Positions 17,299 through 28,189 are shown, numbered from the stretch's first letter. The stretch: DNA of 45,947 bases from Paludibacter sp. (GCA_030653695.1 JAURYY010000247.1:1-45947); one strand, 5' to 3'. Notes: a model not told the origin generated them from the letters alone. Numbers and translations: made by a program.

Positions 17299-20244
17299 AT
17301 GAAAAATCACCTATCTTGGCAAAAATTAGTGCAGGTTTTCCTCACAATTTTATTCGTATTCGTTACTGTTGCCCAAAGTTTGGCAGCCAATATTACGGTC
17401 AAAGGAACAGTTGTAGATGAACAAGGAATTGCCTTGCCGGGCGTAAATATTAAAGCCATGGCTTACGAAATAGGCGTAATCACCGATTTCGATGGCAAAT
17501 ATACTGTACAACTTCCACTTGAAGCCACAGCGTTAATTTTCTCGTATATTGGTTACACCTCGCAGCAAATTACCATCAATAAACGAACAACAATCAATAT
17601 TGTAATGCTCCAAGATGTAAAAGCAATTGAAGAAGTAGTGGTCATTGGGTATGGAAAAACAACGAAAAAGGAACTCACCGGATCGATCTCATCACTTAAA
17701 GCTGAAAATTTCAGTCAAGGTTCCTTTGCAAATGCAGCTGGATTATTGCAAGGCAAAGTGGCGGGATTATCGGTAGTAAATGCCAACGGTGGCGACCCGC
17801 AGGCAAATTACGAAATAATACTTCGTGGTACTAACACACTAACTTCAGGGCAAGGTCCACTCATTATTATCGATGGTGTGGCAGGCGCAGATATGAAAAA
17901 CATTAACTTTCAGGAGGTGGAAAGTGTTGATGTGCTTAAAGATGGATCAGCAGCTGCTATTTATGGTACACGGGGTACAAATGGAGTTATTATTATTACT
18001 ACTAAACAAGCCCGTAAGGGGAAGACAAATATTGAATACCAAGGTATAGCCACTGTGCAAATAGCATCGCGCATGGTGCAAAATTTGAGTGCCGAAGCGT
18101 TTAAATACGCTATTGATACATATACACCTGCAAAAGCAGGGAGTATTTATAATAGTAGTACCAATTGGTTTAATGAAGTAACACGCTCTGCTCCAATAAG
18201 CCAAAAACACAATTTGGCAATTTCGGGTGGAAATGATGAATTCTCGCACCGCACTACTATTAATATGGAACAAAACCAGGGCTTACTTAAAAACAACAAT
18301 CTGAGTAAACTGTTGGCTAAAACAAATATTTTGCAAAAAGCACTGAACGGATTAATAACATTAAATTACAATTCGTACTATTCGATGCGGAAGTATAATC
18401 CGGCAAATTACGACATTTTTTTTCAGGCTTTTATTCATAATCCCACCGAACCAGTTTACGATAATACAAATGAACTTTCGGGTGGATACACTAAAGTAGA
18501 TGGCATTAGTTATTATAACCCCGTAGCAATGCTTAACGAAGAAACCCGCGAAGGCGAAACTGATAATTTTGGTGGAAATGTGCGAGCTACTCTTAATTTT
18601 CCTTATGTTGCAGGCTTGAAGTGGGACAATTTTGTATCGTACGAAAAATCCAGATGGGAATCGCATCGATATCGTACCCGATATTATCCAAGTGCCATAG
18701 GAAGTAATGGCATAGCAAGTATCGAAAACGGAAGTAATGCAACTTTGCAATACGAAAGCACCGTTAATTACACCAAAGAATGGGAAAAAAATACAATTCA
18801 AGCATTGGCCGGTTATACCTACCAAACTGAGAATATGCATACCGCAAGTATGGAAAACAGGGGTTTCGATTTTGACTATTTTGGAACAAACGACATTGAT
18901 GATGGTGCAGCCTTAAAACTCGGAACAGCTAATATGGATTCTTATCGAGAATCAAGTAAACTAATCTCATTTTTTGGACGTGCGATATACAATTTTGGCG
19001 AGAAATATCTTTTTTCGGCATCGATACGTCGCGAAGGTTCCTCTCGGTTTGGTGTAAATTATAAGTGGGGCTGGTTTCCGGCGGTAAGCGTAGGTTGGCG
19101 AATTCATGAGGAAGATTTTATGAACGATATAAAATGGTTAAATGAATTGAAACTGCGCATTGGGTACGGTTCTACAGGAAATCAGGAGTTCTCGAATTAC
19201 AAATCGCTTATAATGATGGGGAAAGCCGGAATGTTTTATTATAATGGGAAATGGATTAATACCTACCAACCCGTGAGCAATCCAAATCCAAATCTTCGTT
19301 GGGAAAAGAAACATGAGGTGAATTTAGGTGTTGATTTTTCGGGTTTTCAAAATAAAATTGGTGGAAGCATTGACATATACAATCGCCGAAGTAAAGATCT
19401 ATTATATAATTACGATGTATCATCTCCACCCTATTTGTTTACTAATATAATGACTAATGTAGGAATTATTCGAAACACAGGAATAGAGATATCGCTCAAT
19501 GGAAACCCAATAAAAGCAAAAGACCTTAAATGGAATACTTTTGTAAATTTCAGCACGAACAAAAATATTCTCGAGAAATTCACAAACGATGAATTCACTA
19601 ACGGCACTTACAAAACTGGATGGTTAACCGGCGATATTGCTGTTTTCAGTCAGCGAATGGTCGAAGGTAAAAGTTTAGGCACCTTTTATGGGCCGGTTTG
19701 GTTGCGTGTTGACGAAAATGGGAATGACATTTTTAAAAACCAATTGCCCGATGGCAAAGTTGCAGAAGACAAATGGGAGCCTATTGGCAATGCATATCCC
19801 GCTTTTATACTTGGTTGGAGCAACGCAATAAACTATAAATCGTGGGACTTAGGTGTTTCATTAAGGGCTTCGATTGGGGGCAAAGTTTTAAACTCGTACA
19901 GATTATATTATGAAAACTTCGGAGCAATAGGTCTGAAAAATATTCTGAAATCACAATTAGATAATGCTGCTTTTAAAGGGAATGCTCTATACTCGTCAAA
20001 ATACATCGAAGATGCATCATACCTTAAGATGGACAACCTTTCGGTAGGGTATAATTGGAGTAAACCGTCTAAGTTAGTATCGAGTATCCGAATTTACAGT
20101 GCTGCACAAGACCTGTTTTGCATTACAGCCTACAAAGGAGTAAATCCCGAAGTGTCGTTGAGCGGATTGGAACCCGGTATTGAGAAAATGAGGTACTATC
20201 CTGTTACAACAGGTGTAACAATAGGTGTAAATATAATATTCTGA
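17299..20244 (+). CDS. SusC/RagA family TonB-linked outer membrane protein
   Basis: CarboxypepD_reg-like N-terminus (VKGTVVDEQGIALPGVNIKA), plug domain (VVVIGYGKTTKKELTGSISS; VDVLKDGSAAAIYGTRGTNGVIIITTK). Confidence 0.97.
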   Translation: MKNHLSWQKLVQVFLTILFVFVTVAQSLAANITVKGTVVDEQGIALPGVNIKAMAYEIGVITDFDGKYTVQLPLEATALIFSYIGYTSQQITINKRTTINIVMLQDVKAIEEVVVIGYGKTTKKELTGSISSLKAENFSQGSFANAAGLLQGKVAGLSVVNANGGDPQANYEIILRGTNTLTSGQGPLIIIDGVAGADMKNINFQEVESVDVLKDGSAAAIYGTRGTNGVIIITTKQARKGKTNIEYQGIATVQIASRMVQNLSAEAFKYAIDTYTPAKAGSIYNSSTNWFNEVTRSAPISQKHNLAISGGNDEFSHRTTINMEQNQGLLKNNNLSKLLAKTNILQKALNGLITLNYNSYYSMRKYNPANYDIFFQAFIHNPTEPVYDNTNELSGGYTKVDGISYYNPVAMLNEETREGETDNFGGNVRATLNFPYVAGLKWDNFVSYEKSRWESHRYRTRYYPSAIGSNGIASIENGSNATLQYESTVNYTKEWEKNTIQALAGYTYQTENMHTASMENRGFDFDYFGTNDIDDGAALKLGTANMDSYRESSKLISFFGRAIYNFGEKYLFSASIRREGSSRFGVNYKWGWFPAVSVGWRIHEEDFMNDIKWLNELKLRIGYGSTGNQEFSNYKSLIMMGKAGMFYYNGKWINTYQPVSNPNPNLRWEKKHEVNLGVDFSGFQNKIGGSIDIYNRRSKDLLYNYDVSSPPYLFTNIMTNVGIIRNTGIEISLNGNPIKAKDLKWNTFVNFSTNKNILEKFTNDEFTNGTYKTGWLTGDIAVFSQRMVEGKSLGTFYGPVWLRVDENGNDIFKNQLPDGKVAEDKWEPIGNAYPAFILGWSNAINYKSWDLGVSLRASIGGKVLNSYRLYYENFGAIGLKNILKSQLDNAAFKGNALYSSKYIEDASYLKMDNLSVGYNWSKPSKLVSSIRIYSAAQDLFCITAYKGVNPEVSLSGLEPGIEKMRYYPVTTGVTIGVNIIF

Positions 20245-20266
20245 TAGTATTAACAAAATAAGTAGT

Positions 20267-21787
20267 ATGAAAAAATATATTTTTGGTTTAAGCATTCTTT
20301 CTGTATTTTTAAGCACCGCTTGTACCGATTTATCCGAAACGGTTTACTCCGACTTGCCAAGTGATAAATACTTTGTGAGCGAAAAAGCTCTATTAATGAA
20401 TGCTGGCAGGGCTTATACTAAATTACAGCCCTATCCAGAAGAACAGATGTTGTGGTCGCTGGTAACGGTTAGTACCGATGAATGTGTGGTACCTGCCCGT
20501 GCCGATGGCGAGTGGTGGGACAATGGACGATGGGACGAAATGCGACAACATGCCGTTTTGCCTACAAACAAAATAAACCGCAAGGCTTGGGAGTTTGTTT
20601 TCGGAGGCATTACTGCTTGCAACGAGGTATTGTATGTAACCGAACTTTCACCATACTCTTTCGATGGGAAGGATAAAATTCTTGCCGAAATAAAAGTGCT
20701 GCGTGCATTGTACTATTATTGGGGAATGGACGCATGGGGCGAAATACCATTTACCACCAACTTTGCCGATAAAACATTACCCAAAAAAAAATCGCGCCAA
20801 TTTATTTTTAATTTCGTGGAACAAGAAATCAAAGAGAATATCAAGTTTTTGAGCGAAACACCTACTCCGCTAAACTACGGACGGGTAACCAAAGGAATGG
20901 CATTTACATTACTTGCTAAATTATATCTGAACGCTCAGGTATGGACGGGTGCGCCCCGCTGGGCTGATGCTGAACGAATGTGCGATAGCGTGATAACAAA
21001 AGGAAATTACAGATTAGAGAATAATTATTTCGATAATTTTAAAGTGCAAAATGAGAACTCCAAAGAAAATATTTTCGTTATAGTTTATAATTCAACCCTT
21101 ACTACAGAGTGCTTTTATTGGTACGATTTAACATTAAATGCCATGAGTCGCTATACCTATAATATTAACGACACGCCTTGGGATGGGTTTATGACAACGC
21201 CTGACTTTTTCAAAACTTATACTGATACCGATTTGCGAAAAAAAACATGGCTATATGGGCAACAATACCACTTGAACGGAAAAAAACTTTTCGAAAAATC
21301 TGGAACTGGAGACACCCTATGGTTTGCCTACAAAGCCGATTTTCCGGAATCAACCTACAAATCGCGTCACAAATGGGATGGTGCCCGATGTGCTAAGTAC
21401 GAATTTCAAACCAACGGTTTGCAATATGACATTATAGATATGGAAAACGATTTTGTACTATTCAGGTATGCCGATGTAGTGATGATGAAAGTGGAAGCCA
21501 TGATGCGTCAAAGCAAAACTGCTCAAGCCCTGAGTTTGCCCGATTTCAAACTTTTAAGAACCCGCGTTGGGGTGTCAGCTTTTGCCACACTTACAATGGA
21601 CGAACTACTTGCTGAGCGAGGACGGGAATTTGCATGGGAAGGTCATCGCCGTCAGGACTTAATTAGATTTAACAAATGGAATGATAAATGGTGGGCGAAA
21701 CCACCAACAACAACACAATGGGTGTTCCCAATTCCGCAAACAGCAATCAACACCAATCCGAATTTATCACAGCCGGCTGAAAATTAA
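20267..21787 (+). CDS. SusD/RagB family nutrient-binding outer membrane lipoprotein
   Basis: Lipobox STAC. Immediately follows susC. LLAERGREFAWEGHRRQDLIRFNKW and VFPIPQTAINTNPNLSQ. Confidence 0.96.
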   Translation: MKKYIFGLSILSVFLSTACTDLSETVYSDLPSDKYFVSEKALLMNAGRAYTKLQPYPEEQMLWSLVTVSTDECVVPARADGEWWDNGRWDEMRQHAVLPTNKINRKAWEFVFGGITACNEVLYVTELSPYSFDGKDKILAEIKVLRALYYYWGMDAWGEIPFTTNFADKTLPKKKSRQFIFNFVEQEIKENIKFLSETPTPLNYGRVTKGMAFTLLAKLYLNAQVWTGAPRWADAERMCDSVITKGNYRLENNYFDNFKVQNENSKENIFVIVYNSTLTTECFYWYDLTLNAMSRYTYNINDTPWDGFMTTPDFFKTYTDTDLRKKTWLYGQQYHLNGKKLFEKSGTGDTLWFAYKADFPESTYKSRHKWDGARCAKYEFQTNGLQYDIIDMENDFVLFRYADVVMMKVEAMMRQSKTAQALSLPDFKLLRTRVGVSAFATLTMDELLAERGREFAWEGHRRQDLIRFNKWNDKWWAKPPTTTQWVFPIPQTAINTNPNLSQPAEN

Positions 21788-21845
21788 TATTTAACAACTC
21801 GGAAAAAGAAATGTATCGAGAGGTATTTATATTTAAACTGACATT

Positions 21846-23456
21846 ATGCTTAAAAAAACTATTATCCATATACTCATGATCTTGTTGACTGCGAGTGCTT
21901 GTACCGAAAATAAAAGTGCAATTTCCGATCGGACTTTTAGCATATCGAAAGATGAGTTGCAGGATAAAATAAAAGGCGGCTGGGCAGGTCAGACTATAGG
22001 TGTGGTTTATGGTGCACCTGTTGAGTTTAAATATCAAGGAGCAATTATTCCAGGGTATCATTATATCCCTTGGCGAGATGGATACGTGAAATATTGGTGG
22101 GATAAAAAACCGGGATTGTTCGATGATATTTATACCGATTTGAATTTTGTGCAAGTATTTGAAAAACATGGATTAAATGTGTCGATGGATACTATTGCGC
22201 TTGCTTGGGCATCTACTTCTTATCATTTAGCACATGCCAATCAAGCCTCGCGATATAATATTTTAAACGGAATAATGCCTCCTGAATCGGGCTTTTGGAA
22301 AAACAATCCACATGCCGACGATCTCGATTTTCAGATTGAAGCCGATTTTATAGGACTTATGGCTCCTGCAATGGTAAATTCGGCTACTGAAATAGCTAGT
22401 CGTGTAGGACATATTATGAGCAGTGGCGATGGCTGGTACGGTGGTGTTTATGTTTCGGCGTTGTATTCGCTTGCTTTTGCAATAAGCGATGTAATACTAT
22501 TAGTCCAGGAGTCATTAAAAACCATTCCGGAGGGTACTCTGTTTTACAGTTGCATAGCCGATGTCCTGAAATTTCACAAACAATATCCCGATGATTGGAA
22601 AGCTACGTGGTTCGAGATTCAAAAAAAGTGGGATAAAGATGTTGGTTGCCCTAAAGGGACGTATTTATCATTCAACATAGATGCTAAAATAAATTCGGCT
22701 TATGCTACAATTGGGTTACTTTACGGCAAAGGCGATTTTGGGAAATCCATCGAAATAGCGACGCGTTGCGGACAAGATGCCGATTGTAATGCAGCTACTG
22801 TGGGTGGTGTGCTTGGTGTAATGCTTGGGTACTCAAATATCCCCGACTTTTGGTTAAAACCTTTGCGTGAAATTGAGCTACTCAATTTCGAAGGCACTAC
22901 AATTTCATTATCAGAGGCATATCAGCTAAGCTACAAACATGCTCTAAAAATAATCCAAAAGGGAGGTGGTAAAATAGAAACCGACAAGGTAATAATACTC
23001 TATCAAAAACCTAAAGCAGTAGCTTTTGAGCAAAATTTCGAAAACACATTTCCGATTTATCGCGACCGATTTGATAAGTCCTTTACCAAAGAACTTGTTT
23101 ATGAGTTTACCGGAAATGGATTTATTTTTTACGGAAACTTAGTTAAAAATTCTAAAGTAGACAAAATTTATATCGACCGCATTTCACGTCGATTAGGGTC
23201 AGAAGTATTCGGGCTTGCCGAATTGGACGATAGTTATGTGGCTGAATTAGCATTATATATAGATGGGAAATTTGATGAAAAAATTAAGATGCCGATGAAA
23301 AATACGGCGCGTAGGCTCGAACCGGCATGGAAATATCAACTCAATGAAGGCAAACATACTGTGCGACTTGAATGGTTGAATCCACATAAAGAGTATGAAA
23401 TTAGAATAAACGATATAATTATTTATTCAGAAAAAGCGTATAACACTGATATTTAA
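21846..23456 (+). CDS. ADP-ribosylglycohydrolase family lipoprotein (copy 1)
   Basis: Lipobox LTASAC. DraG/ARH-type motifs KGGWAGQTIGVVYGAP, FDDIYTDL, GQDADCNAATVGGVLGVMLG. Confidence 0.88.
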   Translation: MLKKTIIHILMILLTASACTENKSAISDRTFSISKDELQDKIKGGWAGQTIGVVYGAPVEFKYQGAIIPGYHYIPWRDGYVKYWWDKKPGLFDDIYTDLNFVQVFEKHGLNVSMDTIALAWASTSYHLAHANQASRYNILNGIMPPESGFWKNNPHADDLDFQIEADFIGLMAPAMVNSATEIASRVGHIMSSGDGWYGGVYVSALYSLAFAISDVILLVQESLKTIPEGTLFYSCIADVLKFHKQYPDDWKATWFEIQKKWDKDVGCPKGTYLSFNIDAKINSAYATIGLLYGKGDFGKSIEIATRCGQDADCNAATVGGVLGVMLGYSNIPDFWLKPLREIELLNFEGTTISLSEAYQLSYKHALKIIQKGGGKIETDKVIILYQKPKAVAFEQNFENTFPIYRDRFDKSFTKELVYEFTGNGFIFYGNLVKNSKVDKIYIDRISRRLGSEVFGLAELDDSYVAELALYIDGKFDEKIKMPMKNTARRLEPAWKYQLNEGKHTVRLEWLNPHKEYEIRINDIIIYSEKAYNTDI

Positions 23457-23472
23457 AACTACAGAATTGAAA

Positions 23473-25026
23473 ATGAAAAAAATAACGTTAATATTTTTAG
23501 TGGCGATTATTGCCTTATCGTGTGCCGAAAAAAAAAAGAAAATTGCTTATAACCAACCATATACTATCGCAATTGATGTGTTAAAAGATAAAATTAAAGG
23601 TGGATGGGCTGGGCAAACCATTGGCTGTACTTTTGGCGGACCAACTGAATTTAAGTATCGGGGTGCAATTATTCACGATCAGCAACCTATTATTTGGTAC
23701 GATGATTATGCACGCGAAACCTTTGAAATTGATCCCGGATTGTACGATGATGTATATATGGATTTAACTTTTGTGGAAATAATAAATAAATACGGTCTCG
23801 ATGTGCATGTTGATTCATTTGCTTTGGCGTTCGCCAACGCTGATTACAAACTGTGGCATGCCAATCAAGCAGCTCGCTATAATATTTTAAACGGAATAAT
23901 GCCGCCTGCTTCGGGACATTGGATGAATAACCCACATGCCGATGATATTGATTTTCAGATTGAAGCTGATTTTATTGGTATGATGACCCCCGGAATGGTG
24001 AATACAAGTTCTGAGATTGCCGACAAAATTGGACACATCATGAATTATGGCGATGGCTGGTATGGTGGTGTATATATTTCGGCTATGTATAGTTTGGCTT
24101 TTGTGTCGGACGATATACGGCTTGTTGTAAGCGAAGCATTGAAAACCATTCCGCCCAAAAGTAAATTTGCCCTATGTATAGCCGATGTTATTGCCTTGCA
24201 CAAAAAATATCCTACCGATTGGAAACGATGCTGGCGCGAAATTGAACAAAATCATGCATTTGAAATTGGATGTCCCGAAGGCGTATTCAATGCTTTTAAT
24301 ATTGATGCTACACTCAACTCGGCTTATGTTGTTATGGGATTGTTATACGGTAATGGCGATTTTTATACCACTATGGACATTGCCACCCGTGCCGGACAGG
24401 ATTCCGATTGCAACCCAGCTTCAGCTGCCGGAGTGTTAGGCGTAATGTATGGCTACAGCAAAATACCCCAATATTGGAAACCGGCTTTGGAAAAAGTAGA
24501 AGACCTCGATTTTCCCTATACAAGCATATCGCTAAACGAAATTTACGATATTAATCTGAAAAATATTAAAGATGTAGTGCTTAAAAACGGGGGACAAGTT
24601 GATAACAAATCGATTAGCTTTATCATTCAGCTACCAAAAGAAGTTCGCTGGGAAATGTCATTCGAAGGGTACTATCCTTCGGAGCGTAGGGTAATCAACA
24701 AAGAGTTTAAGGGGGATCATTCGATAAAAGTAGATTTTGAAGGTACGGGTGTTGTTCTCATGGGTTTTATAAAGCAAATAATCCCAAATAAAACGAACTA
24801 TATAGCTCACATTGAAGCTTATATTGACGGTAAAAAAGTAGAGTCGTTTAAAATGCCATTCGATTATATTAAGCGCAAATACGACATTTTTCACAGTTAT
24901 AATTTAATAAAAGGCAAACATAGTTTGGAAATTAAATGGCTTAACCCGCACCCACATTATGTTATTCAGGCCAAAGATTTGGTAGTATATACCGATAAGG
25001 CAGTTGAAAATAAACGTCCGTATTGA
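23473..25026 (+). CDS. ADP-ribosylglycohydrolase family lipoprotein (copy 2)
   Basis: Lipobox IALSC. KGGWAGQTIGCTFGGP, YDDVYMDL, GQDSDCNPASAAGVLGVMYG. Paralogous to the upstream gene. Confidence 0.88.
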   Translation: MKKITLIFLVAIIALSCAEKKKKIAYNQPYTIAIDVLKDKIKGGWAGQTIGCTFGGPTEFKYRGAIIHDQQPIIWYDDYARETFEIDPGLYDDVYMDLTFVEIINKYGLDVHVDSFALAFANADYKLWHANQAARYNILNGIMPPASGHWMNNPHADDIDFQIEADFIGMMTPGMVNTSSEIADKIGHIMNYGDGWYGGVYISAMYSLAFVSDDIRLVVSEALKTIPPKSKFALCIADVIALHKKYPTDWKRCWREIEQNHAFEIGCPEGVFNAFNIDATLNSAYVVMGLLYGNGDFYTTMDIATRAGQDSDCNPASAAGVLGVMYGYSKIPQYWKPALEKVEDLDFPYTSISLNEIYDINLKNIKDVVLKNGGQVDNKSISFIIQLPKEVRWEMSFEGYYPSERRVINKEFKGDHSIKVDFEGTGVVLMGFIKQIIPNKTNYIAHIEAYIDGKKVESFKMPFDYIKRKYDIFHSYNLIKGKHSLEIKWLNPHPHYVIQAKDLVVYTDKAVENKRPY

Positions 25027-25028
25027 AA

Positions 25029-26615
25029 ATGATAAGGGGTAATTATTTACATATTCGCTTTTATTTTTTCTTGTTGTTAATAACTGCAAGCTATGTTTTT
25101 GTTGCCTGTACACCTACCGAACCGAAAATAGAAGAGGCGAAAATTCAACGTTACGCCGAAAGCATGCATTTTAATAGCAAAATTTTAAATCGAAATGTAC
25201 GTTATTCTATTTATTTGCCCGAAAAATATAGCAAAATCAATTCCTATTCAACCGTATATTTGCTACATGGCTATGGGGGTAATGAATGTAACTGGATGAA
25301 AGATGGAAAAATTGATTTATTAATCGCTCCATTAGAAAAAGCAAATAAAGTTGACCCTATGATATATATTATGCCGCAGGGCGATAATAATTATAATGTA
25401 AACCGGTTTGACGGTACGTTGAATTATATGCGTATGTTCACTCAAGAGCTTGTTCCGCTTATCGACTCACTATATGCTACCAAAAAAGATCGCGCCAAAA
25501 GAGCGATTGTAGGATTTTCGATGGGTGGATATGGCGCATTGATACTTGCAGCAAAAAATCCGCAACTTTTTACTGTGTCGGTGCCACTAAGTATGTCATT
25601 TCGCACCGATGAGCAATACATGAACGAACCACAATCGGTGTTCGATTACCAGTGGGCATCAATTTTTGGAGCTAAAGGAACTACAGGAGATGCCAGATTG
25701 ACCGATTTTTTTAAACTACACAGTCCTTTTCATTTTTTTGCTTCAAATGAAAAAAAATTAACTCCAACGGTGAACTATTTTATCGACTGTGGCGATGATG
25801 AAGAAACACTTTCGGAAACAAACAATGCATTGCATAAGCTCATGCTGCAAAAAGATATAGCACATGAATATAGAATGCGAAATGGGGGACATAATTGGGA
25901 TTATTGGCAAAGTGGAATGCGTGAAGCATTACTGTATATTCAATCCTGCTTCGATGCGAATAGCTATCCCCAAGAAACCGGCAACAGCAATTCCGAAAAA
26001 TTTTCGGGGAATTTGGTACAACTAACTATTTCGGAAACAATATTAAATGTATGGTTACCTGCAGGTTATTCAACTTCTTCTTCGATGTATCCGGTAGTTT
26101 ATTTCTACCATTCGATAGAGGCAAACCGACTTGCCGAAACAAATAAAATGTGTGCTGCTTTAGATTCGTTACAAAAAGTAAAACCGTTTATTTTGGTCGA
26201 AATGAATGCAGCCGAAGTTGAAACAAGATTAATTAATATGCAACAGATAAGCGCTTTAATAGACAATTCGTACCGAACAAAAACCGCCAATACGAATCGG
26301 ATTGGTATAGGTAACAAACTTGGTGCAAAGCTACTGCTCGTTGCCGCAAATAATTATTCGGATTTAATGTACGCATCGTTTATTTTCGATGCACCACTCG
26401 GTACTGAAATTCCTAAACTTACCGCTAAATTTATGTATTTAAGTTGCAGCGATACAAGTTTGGATTTTGATTTGATGAACAAGCTATATTTAAAATGCCG
26501 AAAGGAAAAAATTACGCATCAATTCAGGGTATATAATGGTTTGCCTACTTATAACTCCTTGTTGCAAGGAATGAATGAGGCAATTGTTTCGATAGGATTA
26601 TTTTTATCAATGTAA
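25029..26615 (+). CDS. Esterase (FrmB/feruloyl-esterase-like alpha/beta hydrolase), lipoprotein, with degenerate C-terminal repeat
   Basis: YLLHGYGGNECNW, nucleophile elbow VGFSMGGYGAL, acid FIDCGDDEETL, His RNGGHNWDYW. Lipobox VFVAC. Confidence 0.88.
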   Translation: MIRGNYLHIRFYFFLLLITASYVFVACTPTEPKIEEAKIQRYAESMHFNSKILNRNVRYSIYLPEKYSKINSYSTVYLLHGYGGNECNWMKDGKIDLLIAPLEKANKVDPMIYIMPQGDNNYNVNRFDGTLNYMRMFTQELVPLIDSLYATKKDRAKRAIVGFSMGGYGALILAAKNPQLFTVSVPLSMSFRTDEQYMNEPQSVFDYQWASIFGAKGTTGDARLTDFFKLHSPFHFFASNEKKLTPTVNYFIDCGDDEETLSETNNALHKLMLQKDIAHEYRMRNGGHNWDYWQSGMREALLYIQSCFDANSYPQETGNSNSEKFSGNLVQLTISETILNVWLPAGYSTSSSMYPVVYFYHSIEANRLAETNKMCAALDSLQKVKPFILVEMNAAEVETRLINMQQISALIDNSYRTKTANTNRIGIGNKLGAKLLLVAANNYSDLMYASFIFDAPLGTEIPKLTAKFMYLSCSDTSLDFDLMNKLYLKCRKEKITHQFRVYNGLPTYNSLLQGMNEAIVSIGLFLSM

Positions 26616-28189
26616 TGACAAAGAAACTCATCATACTACTTATTATATATATTCAGGCTGCTACAATAAATGTAACTGCAGGTAACTTTTTGGTGCACGA
26701 TAATGTGCAGTTTTACAGTAAAATATTGCAACAGCCCATTAAGTTTGCTGTTATTTTGCCAAAACAGTATTTTGAAAGCAATAACCAATATCCTACCATT
26801 TACTTCTTGCACGGACTTGGCGACAGTCATAATGCATGGCTCGAAAACGGACAACTCGCGCAGCACGCTTATCGATTGACGAAAAACAAAACCATTCAGC
26901 CTTTTATAAGCATTATTCCACAAGGGTTTACTACTTATTATTCTAATTTTAGCGATGGTAGTTTTTCGTATCAGGATATGTTTGTAAAGGAACTGGTACC
27001 TTTTGTCGATTCGGTATTTAGAACTAGAAAAGATCCATCGCAACGTGCCGTAATGGGATATTCGATGGGAGGCTTTGGGGCATTGGTTTTGCCAGTAAGG
27101 CATCCGGATGTTTTTGGCATCAGTATTCCACTTAGTGCCTCGATCCGGACTGATGCACAATACATGAGTGAAGAGCAAAGAGGATGGAACGAGCAATGGG
27201 GAAGAATTTTTGGAGGTATAGACAAACAAGGGAATCACAGATTAACAGATTATTATAAAAATAATTCGCCATTTTATTTATTTAAAAATATAAAATTGGA
27301 GGAATTAAAGCGTATAAAGTTTTATATAGTAAATGGCGATAAAGAAAATACGCTCTGCCGCAGCAACGAGGAGTTACATATATTGTTGCTTCAACAGCAA
27401 GTTCCACACTTTTACAATGTGAAAGCCGGTGGGCATGAGTTTTCGTTTTGGCGCGATTGTCTGCCCGAAGCGCTGAATTTTGCCAATGTTGGTTTCAATA
27501 AACAAGTTTATCGACCGAATTTTAGTGCAATTAAAGTGAGTGATAAACTTTCAACACAAGTAGCTTCTACAAATCTTACTGTTTCTGACAAACAAATACG
27601 AGTGATCTATCCCGAACTTCAAAACACCGTAAACCGAAGTTATCCGATAATTTACTTTGTTGCTAATATGAGCGTATATGAACAAAACCAGTTAATCAAT
27701 TTATATGTCAAGGAGCAAGAAAAGAACAGCTTACCGCCTATTATTTTCTGTTTTGTACCTACTAATTATCAACACGCTATACGTTCTGAAATAATTCCAT
27801 ATATGGAACAAAACGGAAAAGCTCGCAAAGGTGGTAGGTTTCGTGCTTTTTGGGCATTCGGAAATGAAAACAATGTTTTGTTGAACGAAATTCTTGAACC
27901 TGATATCTTTACTGTTGTAGCACTAACCTCCACTACGCTCGGCTTACCCGAAAATGAAATAAAAACAATACTATTGAGTAGAAAAAATGCACGAAAGCAA
28001 TTATGGTTTTACATTGATACACGCCCCGAAAGTACAGGGTATTGGTCGAACGCATTTTTGCATATTCAACTACGCGAAGCCGATTTTACGCACGAATATA
28101 GAGTTAGAAGTGAACAAAACGACTTTAACCTCCTAAAATCCGGTTTTATTGAAACCTTGAATTATATTAACAAAAAAATTCACCATTAA
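26615..28189 (+). CDS. Esterase (FrmB/feruloyl-esterase-like alpha/beta hydrolase) with degenerate C-terminal repeat
   Basis: FLHGLGDSHNAW, MGYSMGGFGAL, VNGDKENTL, AGGHEFSFWRD. Start overlaps the upstream stop (taATG). Confidence 0.88.
   Translation: MTKKLIILLIIYIQAATINVTAGNFLVHDNVQFYSKILQQPIKFAVILPKQYFESNNQYPTIYFLHGLGDSHNAWLENGQLAQHAYRLTKNKTIQPFISIIPQGFTTYYSNFSDGSFSYQDMFVKELVPFVDSVFRTRKDPSQRAVMGYSMGGFGALVLPVRHPDVFGISIPLSASIRTDAQYMSEEQRGWNEQWGRIFGGIDKQGNHRLTDYYKNNSPFYLFKNIKLEELKRIKFYIVNGDKENTLCRSNEELHILLLQQQVPHFYNVKAGGHEFSFWRDCLPEALNFANVGFNKQVYRPNFSAIKVSDKLSTQVASTNLTVSDKQIRVIYPELQNTVNRSYPIIYFVANMSVYEQNQLINLYVKEQEKNSLPPIIFCFVPTNYQHAIRSEIIPYMEQNGKARKGGRFRAFWAFGNENNVLLNEILEPDIFTVVALTSTTLGLPENEIKTILLSRKNARKQLWFYIDTRPESTGYWSNAFLHIQLREADFTHEYRVRSEQNDFNLLKSGFIETLNYINKKIHH

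Noticed and set aside
21846-25026. Interpretation as DraG-type nitrogenase regulation
   Set aside because: Proteins carry lipoprotein signal peptides and sit in a SusCD operon; no nitrogenase or DraT genes nearby.
26636-27238. 200-aa minus-strand ORF within the second esterase gene
   Set aside because: Antisense to a gene with a clear catalytic triad; composition typical of a shadow ORF.
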